In this document: piece by piece, positions 22,686 through 27,805 of the stretch
Numbering within the stretch: the first letter of the stretch is position 1
Layout of the letters: every line of letters begins with the position of its first letter
Source of the DNA: Planctomycetota bacterium
GTDB lineage: Bacteria > Planctomycetota > PUPC01 > JABMSA01 > JAUWKK01
Length of the DNA stretch: 27,805 bases
Assembly: GCA_030614245.1 (NCBI GenBank)
Contig: JAUWKK010000003.1
Span: 1-27,805, forward strand
Reading direction: 5' to 3'
The notes under the pieces: model-generated
Told to the model about the DNA's origin: nothing
Database searches by the model: none
What the model saw: only the letters and a program-made list of their open reading frames with translations
Translations under genes and position numbers: made by a program

Positions 22686-23036
22686 TTACTCGATGACTCG
22701 GTTCTTGCCGTCAACTCTCACGGTCTTGGGCTGCCATTCTGCCGCCTCGGCTTCTGCCATCATTGTGAAGGCCATGACGATGATCGTGTCGCCGATCTCG
22801 CCGAGCCTTGCGGCGGCGCCTTTGAGCCGTATCTCGCCGCTGCCGGCTTCGCCCTCGATGAGGTACGTCCACAGCCGGGAGCCGTTGTTGCAGTTGACCA
22901 CGAGCACTTTTTCGTTCGGGAGCATCCCCGCGGCCTGTATTAGATCGCTCGGCACGAGCAGGCTGCCCTCATAATTGAGGTCGCTGCCGGTGACTACAGC
23001 GCGGTGGATTTTTGATTTCAGCATCTCGACCAGCAT
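22686..23036 (-). CDS. panD: Aspartate 1-decarboxylase
   Basis: The 116-aa protein is full length for PanD, which makes beta-alanine from aspartate for pantothenate. The proenzyme cuts itself at Gly24-Ser25, and Ser25 becomes the pyruvoyl cofactor. The motif YEGSLLVP is at 22-29. Lys9 in KSKIHRA, Arg54 and Thr57-Tyr58 in RLWTYLIEGE, and GAAARLGEIGD near 73-83 are all in place. The ATG directly follows the panC stop (TAG-ATG), so translation is coupled. Confidence 0.95.
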   Translation of the reverse strand: MLVEMLKSKIHRAVVTGSDLNYEGSLLVPSDLIQAAGMLPNEKVLVVNCNNGSRLWTYLIEGEAGSGEIRLKGAAARLGEIGDTIIVMAFTMMAEAEAAEWQPKTVRVDGKNRVIE

Positions 23037-23894
23037 CTATTCATCTCCAAGAATTGCGTTGTCGATCAAACGCGTAGAGCCTATTCGGACCGCCAACGCG
23101 GCGACGGCACGATCCTCGATCACACTGACCGGCTGAAGCGTGTCGGGATGGACAACGGCCACGTAGTCGATCGTTGCAGATTTGACGTTGTTGATGTGAT
23201 TCCGCATTGCGGCTACAAGTTCGCTGGAGCGCCGCTCGCCCTGCTTGAGACGCTTTTTCGCAATGGCAAGGGCTTGGCTCAGGCAGAGCGCGTCGCTGCG
23301 TTCCTCCTGCGAGAGGTAATTGTTTCGCGAGCTCATCGCGATGCCGTCGGGTTCGCGGACGATCGGGCACATGACTACTTCGACCGGCACGTTCAGGTCG
23401 CGAACCATCCGGCGTATGACGACGCACTGCTGGTAATCCTTCTGCCCGAAGTATGCTCGGCACGGGCCGACGACGTTGAACAGCTTCGCAACGACGGTCA
23501 GGACGCCCTTGAAATGCGTCGGTCGGAACGCGCCGCAGAGCACCTCGGTGAGGACGGATTGCTCGACGAACGTGCATGCACCGGGCTCGTACATCTCGCG
23601 CGCCGTGGGAGCGAATACGGCGTCTGCATCGACCCCCAAACAGCTATCGAGATCGCCGCTGAGATCGCGCGGATACTCTTCAATATCCTCGCCAGGCCCG
23701 AACTGCGTGGGATTGACGAAGATGCTGACGACGAGACGATCATTCTCGCCCCGGGCGCGTCTCATCAGCGAGATGTGGCCTTCGTGCAAGGCTCCCATCG
23801 TGGGGACGAAGCCCACGCTCATGCCGCCGGCCCGGGCACCATCGCAGTACTCGCGCATCGCCGCGCACGTCTTGAAAACCTCAGGTGTGGCCAT
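23037..23894 (-). CDS. panC: Pantothenate synthetase
   Basis: The 285-aa PanC joins pantoate and beta-alanine using ATP. Motifs are VPTMGALHEGH (30-40), the HIGH-like nucleotide motif of the family, SIFVNPTQFGPGED, YFGQKDYQQ, IVREPDGIAMSSRN and YLSQEER. The gene sits between the nucleoside kinase and panD with no gap to panD, forming a pantothenate unit. The last two enzymes of the pathway are thus present, while panB is not in the window. Confidence 0.95.
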   Translation of the reverse strand: MATPEVFKTCAAMREYCDGARAGGMSVGFVPTMGALHEGHISLMRRARGENDRLVVSIFVNPTQFGPGEDIEEYPRDLSGDLDSCLGVDADAVFAPTAREMYEPGACTFVEQSVLTEVLCGAFRPTHFKGVLTVVAKLFNVVGPCRAYFGQKDYQQCVVIRRMVRDLNVPVEVVMCPIVREPDGIAMSSRNNYLSQEERSDALCLSQALAIAKKRLKQGERRSSELVAAMRNHINNVKSATIDYVAVVHPDTLQPVSVIEDRAVAALAVRIGSTRLIDNAILGDE

Positions 23895-23947
23895 CTGCCG
23901 TCCGTTCCGTCAGATCAGTGTCCAGTGTCCAGTTTACTGTTTACTGA

Positions 23948-24595
23948 TTACTCCTTCGTCGGCACGTAGTATTGCACCTTCTCCTCGATGCGTTCGAGCT
24001 GGCGGATGAGATGATCGACGTTCACCTTGTCGGTTGTGAAGTCGACGCCATTGGTATTGATCACCAGCAGCGGTGCGTCGGAGTAGTCGAAGAAGTAACT
24101 GTCGTATGCCTCGACGACCTGCCTGATGTAGTCGCGGGTCATCGGTTCTTCGTAGGCGTATCCGCGCCTCCGAATGCGCGTTATGAGCACGTCGGGGTGA
24201 GCCTGGAGGAGAATGACGAGATCCGGCTGCGGCACCTTCGCCGCGAGCAGCGGCTGTAGCGTGTTGTAGAGCCCGAACTCGTCGTGGTTCAGGTTCAGCC
24301 GGGCGAAAATGCGGTCTTTCTCGAACATGTAGTCCGCGATGGTCAGCTTGTGGAAGAGATCGCGCTGGGCTATCCGCGCCTGCTGCTTATATCGCGAGAC
24401 GAGAAAGAATATCTGCGCCTGGAAGGCGTAGGTCTCCTGATCGAGATAGAACTTCTCGAGGAAGGGATTCTCTTCGACCTGCTCGAGGATCAGCCTCGCA
24501 TTAAGCCGCTCGGCGAGGATGCGCGCAAGGCTGGTCTTCCCCACGCCGATCGGTCCCTCGAGCGCGACGTAGCTGTAATCATCGAGCCGGCTCAT
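23948..24595 (-). CDS. Deoxynucleoside kinase family protein
   Basis: The 215-aa protein starts with the P-loop LEGPIGVGKTS (12-22). EQVEENPFL and a FEKDRIFA segment match the E-x-x-x-NP and D-R motifs of deoxynucleoside kinases that phosphorylate deoxyadenosine or deoxyguanosine. QLERIEEKVQYYV ends the protein. The ATG overlaps the esterase stop by four bases (ATGA). The next gene, panC, is about 53 bases away. A kinase of this family next to panC or related vitamin genes is known in several bacterial groups. The substrate nucleoside is not decided by the sequence. Confidence 0.9.
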   Translation of the reverse strand: MSRLDDYSYVALEGPIGVGKTSLARILAERLNARLILEQVEENPFLEKFYLDQETYAFQAQIFFLVSRYKQQARIAQRDLFHKLTIADYMFEKDRIFARLNLNHDEFGLYNTLQPLLAAKVPQPDLVILLQAHPDVLITRIRRRGYAYEEPMTRDYIRQVVEAYDSYFFDYSDAPLLVINTNGVDFTTDKVNVDHLIRQLERIEEKVQYYVPTKE

Positions 24596-27500
24596 TCTTC
24601 CTCGACCTCGAAAATCCTCAAATCGACAGGCGGGGCGAAGCGGTCGCCGTCTTTGCCGTCATAGTACCACGTCAGGCGGTCGTTCAATTGCCCGTTCACG
24701 TCGAAGAAGCCCGCGCAGAGGGCCGAATTGCTCTCGTCACGGTCGTAGAAGGCATCGTCCTTGTCGATGCGGTCGTTGTAGACGATGAAATCGGGGAGCA
24801 GGTCGAACTTGTGGTTCTCGCCGATTGCGGTGCCGTAAAAGAACCCCGACTGGATGTAGATGTACCGCTTCGGGTTATCGGGATTCGGATAGACCATTAC
24901 GAAACCGAGCTTGGGGCCTCTGAAGACCTTCTTGCCGACGGTGAACTTGCCGCGCTCGATCTTGATGGGGAGCTTGGGCGCAAGCTCGGCTATGATGCTG
25001 TTGGTCTCGATCGAGCCGAACAGTATCAGGTTGCAGTTCTTCCGCTGCTCGTCGGTGACCTTCTTGTCCTTGACGATGGTGAGGAGGTCTCTGAAGCCGC
25101 TGGTGAAGTTGGCCCAGTCTCTTGCAGCGTACTTGGCGATGTTCTTGATACGTTTGTCTTCGCGCAGGTCGCCTTTCGATCCCCAGACGAAGATGAATCT
25201 GGAGTTGTAGGCCTCCTTGGCGGGCCCGCAGATATCGGGGTTCTTTCTCAGCCCCGTCGGCGGCGCGGGCAGTTGGCCCATCGAAATTCGCCAGCCACCG
25301 TCGCCCGAGGCCATAACGTCCATCGCCTTGCCGTTGCAGGTTACCTTGGGGCGCTCACCGGCCGGCAGGAGCCTTGCCGGCGGATAGAACGACATCGAGG
25401 CGACGTTCGAGGTCTTCATCTCGATGATGCCCTCGTCGGTGATCTGCGCGTCGACGCTCGCGGGCTCGCCGCAGCGGATGAACTCGTCGATGCGCGTCCA
25501 GTATGCCTTTCGATAGCGCAGCGACCAGGTCTTGTATGAGACGCGCCGGGGCGCCTTGGGCCGGCTGTGCTTGTTCATCCACTGAAAGACGCCGTCATCG
25601 CCGAGGACCACGTCGGCTATCCAGTGGTCTTCGCCAGCGAGTGGGCGGGTCTCGAAATCGAACCCGAGCGCCTTGAACTGCACCGCGGCGCTGAGGGATT
25701 GCTGCGGCTTGACTAAGCTGTCCCTCGTGCCGAAATAGCACAAGACGGGCAGGTTGCGGAAGTTCTCGAACATACCGCTTGCGAATTCCATATCGATCAG
25801 GTGCCGCTTGAAGGGCTTGATCCGGTCGCGGGTGTGTCCGTGCCAGAGGTACCAGTCGTTGCGGGCGGACAGCGCGACGACCCCGGCGAACTGGTCAGGA
25901 TAGTGTGCGGCAACCGTCCAGGCTCCCATTCCGCCCATCGAGTAGCCCAGCAGAAAGACGCGATCTTCGTCGACCTTCCAGCGCTTCTTTGCAAGCTGCA
26001 AGACGTGCATCACGTCAAGCTCGCCGACGCTCTGGAAGTCAGTGTTGCTGCGTGCAAAGGGGGCGACCATCAGGTATCCGTGCTTCTCGCATCCGTCCAG
26101 CAGCCCCTGTGGGGGGAGTATCCAGTTGATCTTGTTGAGGTCCGGCGCATAGCCGTGCAGATAGACGATGAGCGGCATCGGCTTCGTGCCGTTGTAGCTT
26201 CGCGGCACCCAGGCGTAATAGGGTTGCACCACGTCGTCGATCTTCGAGACGTATGCGTATTCGATCTGCCCGTGGACCGGGCGTTTGGGTTTTCTGCCGG
26301 CTTCCAGCTCGTCGAGGTGATCGCAAGCTTCAGTAACTTCGTCGATGATGCGAGAGGTCAGTTTCTCGACCATACCCCTGTTGAGCACGGGCTGCTCGAG
26401 CTGATCGTGCAGGTCGGTGAGCAGCACCACGGATTCTTCCAGCTTAAGCTCGATGTAAGCGAGATTCTCGTCCGTATAGAGCGAGCCGTCGTCCAGGCCC
26501 TTGTCGTGGAACTTCTTAACTCGCTTGAGCAGCTTGTTGCCGTAGTCTTCAACGCCGGTTGGCGAAAAGAACTTGCGTTCGATTCTTCCAACGCTGCGCC
26601 GGTCGAGGAGAAACTCAGCCCGGACATGATAGTAAGGCTCATTCCAGGTTCGTCTGAGCTTCCACCTGATCGCGGGCGGATTATTCTGGCCGGACATCGC
26701 CTGCGGCGTGAGGGCGACCGGATCGAATTTCTGGAGCCGTTCGCCTTCAGTATCGAAGACTGCGACCTCAGCCTGGAGTTCGCCCTCGAAGACCGGCCGG
26801 CCCGATTTGATGGTGAAAGCCAGATTGGAGACCTGCCCGGGCTCGACGAACTCAGGCGTCGCGCGGCGGTTCATTCGGCGGTCCCGTTTCGGCTCCTGCA
26901 CGCGCATGTCGATGCACTTCACCAGCCAGCCGGCGGCGTCTTGTTTCGTCTCAGGTTTGACGGGCAACTGTATCAGCACCGGTGCGGGCGGAGGCGGTAC
27001 GCCGGGAGCCGGCGGCGGGCCGTGAGCCGCGTCAATCTTCATCTGCATCTGCATCAGGCACTGCCGGTCCATCGAGCCGAGCTTGACCAGCAGCGGCAGC
27101 GGATTCGTGTTCTTGAAATCAATCAGCCGCCCGGCCTGACCGACTCCGCTGAGCTGTTCGGTGCGCTTGCCTTCCAGCGCGAGGCTGCCGCCCAGCCAGG
27201 CCTGCATCTCGGCCCAGTATGCGCAGATCAGCCGGTATCGGCCCGGCTTCTCCGGCTGTATGCGGCAGAAGAGGTAGAAGACGACGTCGGATTGTTTCGG
27301 GCAGGCTTCGGCCAGGTTCACGTAGCCGCCGGGGTCCATCAGGGGCGTCCACTTGATCCTGCTGTCGCCGGCAACGGCTTCGCCCTCGGTCGGCGTTATG
27401 CCGGCTTCGCCACCGAATGCGGCAAGGTAGTCTTTGCCGAAATCCTCTGCCTTCGACGCGGGGATGGGTTCGGAGATCAGCCATGTGGTGATGCTGTTGC

Positions 27501-27600
27501 GCGGGCCGAGCCGGCAGGGCATCCAGGTGTTTTCTTCACCGGCCGCAACCACCACGGCCGGCAGCACTATCAGCAGGAAGACGAGTCGTTTCAAGGTCAT
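24592..27600 (-). CDS. Large secreted alpha/beta-hydrolase (esterase/peptidase type)
   Basis: The protein is 1002 aa with an N-terminal signal peptide (MTLKRLVFLLIVLPAVVVAAG). Residues 25-200 are a PA14/CBM-like beta domain (GRYRLICAYWAEMQAWLGG), with a Pro-rich spacer at 194-210. Residues 440-670 form an alpha/beta-hydrolase with YLHGYAPDLN (oxyanion HG at 482-483), the nucleophile GYSMGG (Ser554), Asp627 in GTRDSLV and His659 in EDHW. This is the prolyl-oligopeptidase/feruloyl-esterase-like pattern. The last 300 residues (FIFVWGSKGDLR, LILFGSIETNSII) resemble the C-terminal domain common in such planctomycete hydrolases. It acts outside the cytoplasm, perhaps on esterified polysaccharide. 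It is the first gene of the run that ends with the polyferredoxin. Confidence 0.85.
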   Translation of the reverse strand: MTLKRLVFLLIVLPAVVVAAGEENTWMPCRLGPRNSITTWLISEPIPASKAEDFGKDYLAAFGGEAGITPTEGEAVAGDSRIKWTPLMDPGGYVNLAEACPKQSDVVFYLFCRIQPEKPGRYRLICAYWAEMQAWLGGSLALEGKRTEQLSGVGQAGRLIDFKNTNPLPLLVKLGSMDRQCLMQMQMKIDAAHGPPPAPGVPPPPAPVLIQLPVKPETKQDAAGWLVKCIDMRVQEPKRDRRMNRRATPEFVEPGQVSNLAFTIKSGRPVFEGELQAEVAVFDTEGERLQKFDPVALTPQAMSGQNNPPAIRWKLRRTWNEPYYHVRAEFLLDRRSVGRIERKFFSPTGVEDYGNKLLKRVKKFHDKGLDDGSLYTDENLAYIELKLEESVVLLTDLHDQLEQPVLNRGMVEKLTSRIIDEVTEACDHLDELEAGRKPKRPVHGQIEYAYVSKIDDVVQPYYAWVPRSYNGTKPMPLIVYLHGYAPDLNKINWILPPQGLLDGCEKHGYLMVAPFARSNTDFQSVGELDVMHVLQLAKKRWKVDEDRVFLLGYSMGGMGAWTVAAHYPDQFAGVVALSARNDWYLWHGHTRDRIKPFKRHLIDMEFASGMFENFRNLPVLCYFGTRDSLVKPQQSLSAAVQFKALGFDFETRPLAGEDHWIADVVLGDDGVFQWMNKHSRPKAPRRVSYKTWSLRYRKAYWTRIDEFIRCGEPASVDAQITDEGIIEMKTSNVASMSFYPPARLLPAGERPKVTCNGKAMDVMASGDGGWRISMGQLPAPPTGLRKNPDICGPAKEAYNSRFIFVWGSKGDLREDKRIKNIAKYAARDWANFTSGFRDLLTIVKDKKVTDEQRKNCNLILFGSIETNSIIAELAPKLPIKIERGKFTVGKKVFRGPKLGFVMVYPNPDNPKRYIYIQSGFFYGTAIGENHKFDLLPDFIVYNDRIDKDDAFYDRDESNSALCAGFFDVNGQLNDRLTWYYDGKDGDRFAPPVDLRIFEVEEE

Positions 27601-27662
27601 TCTCCACCAATGTCGAAGCCTGCACTGAGAAAGCAGGTCGGTTAATGTGCGAGCTTAGCAAC

Positions 27663-27682
27663 CCTGCCTGCCGGCAGGCAGG
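27663..27682. repeat. Perfect 20-base palindrome
   Basis: CCTGCCTGCCGGCAGGCAGG is its own reverse complement. It lies 63 bases upstream of the esterase start. It may be a repeat element rather than an operator, since similar GGCAGGCAGG runs occur at 15300-15320. Confidence 0.55.
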
Positions 27683-27740
27683 CGCTCGCCGGCAGCCCGC
27701 ATTATATGCCCAACAGTGCCGAAGTTCAAGCTCTGGCCCC

Positions 27741-27801
27741 ACGTGGCCCTAGGGCCATGTTGCCGTGGGCTATTCTATTTCGCCCCTGACGGGGCTGCAA
27801 A
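27741..27801 (+). repeat. Hairpin repeat copy at the right end
   Basis: A nearly palindromic ACGTGGCCCTAGGGCCATGT (27741-27760) is followed by TGCCGTGGGC and CGCCCCTGACGGGGCTG, the same elements as in the tandem array at 1050-1300. Confidence 0.7.
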
Positions 27802-27805
27802 CAAG

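Noticed and set aside
25801..27645. A 614-codon open frame on the + strand opposite the large esterase
   Set aside because: It lies fully antisense to a gene with a signal peptide and catalytic motifs. The translation is rich in Arg, Val, His and Leu without domains, typical of GC-rich antisense frames.

Overview
The window looks like a contig from a Planctomycetota-like bacterium (perhaps Phycisphaerae) or a related uncultured lineage; this is inferred from content, not from a marker gene. The indicators are a Tat-exported sulfatase, a DUF2961/GH172 enzyme, a pectate-lyase-like protein, a UroD-family methyltransferase beside a stand-alone B12-methionine-synthase activation domain, a membrane-anchored squalene-cyclase-repeat protein, and many GC-rich hairpin repeats between genes. 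There is no rRNA, tRNA or CRISPR array that I can support.

Layout. Positions 1-118 hold the tail of an unknown + strand gene. A class II aldolase (165-815, -) follows, then a gene-free stretch with a four-unit tandem hairpin repeat. Two SAM methyltransferases lie at 1512-3539 (-). An accessory operon at 3742-6665 (-, cassette A) encodes a 69-aa protein, a serine-dehydrogenase-proteinase-like protein with a lost C-terminal half, a TIGR04255-like protein, an unknown protein and a PIN-like nuclease. Upstream of it are a near-consensus promoter, a fragment of a staphylococcal-nuclease-like protein and an aldo/keto reductase with two Fe-S clusters (7120-8250). Next come a DUF2961/GH172 protein and a pectate-lyase-like protein (8537-12074, -), a divergent UroD-family gene (12350-13402, +) and a squalene-cyclase-repeat gene split by an in-frame TAA (13729-15144, +). 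A B12-activation-domain protein and a sulfatase (15429-17628, -) follow. A second accessory operon (about 18065-19890, +, cassette B) encodes a small protein, a TIGR04255 protein, an acidic-tailed small protein and a PemK/MazF-like toxin, and ends in a decayed DUF1156 methylase start. The right end (19877-27600, -) is a core-like run: a large secreted esterase, a deoxynucleoside kinase, panC, panD and a membrane polyferredoxin gene split by an in-frame TGA.

How it fits together. The enzymes outside the cassettes suggest use of sulfated or pectin-like polysaccharide (sulfatase, PL10-like lyase, GH172, aldolase, reductase) plus corrinoid-linked methyl transfer. The main discovery is that the two accessory operons, 10 kb apart and in opposite orientation, both follow a diverged copy of the same roughly 212-bp module. 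That module is the 3' end of the aldo/keto reductase gene, a conserved TTGACA/TATCAT promoter and a shared leader with a start codon. Each operon carries a TIGR04255-type protein upstream of a ribonuclease-type toxin (PIN in one, PemK/MazF in the other). This suggests a modular, possibly defence or toxin-antitoxin, system that uses the same kind of chromosomal entry site. Several genes at the cassette edges are broken (nuclease fragment, truncated protease, truncated DUF1156 gene, truncated zinc-finger gene), consistent with repeated gain and loss.
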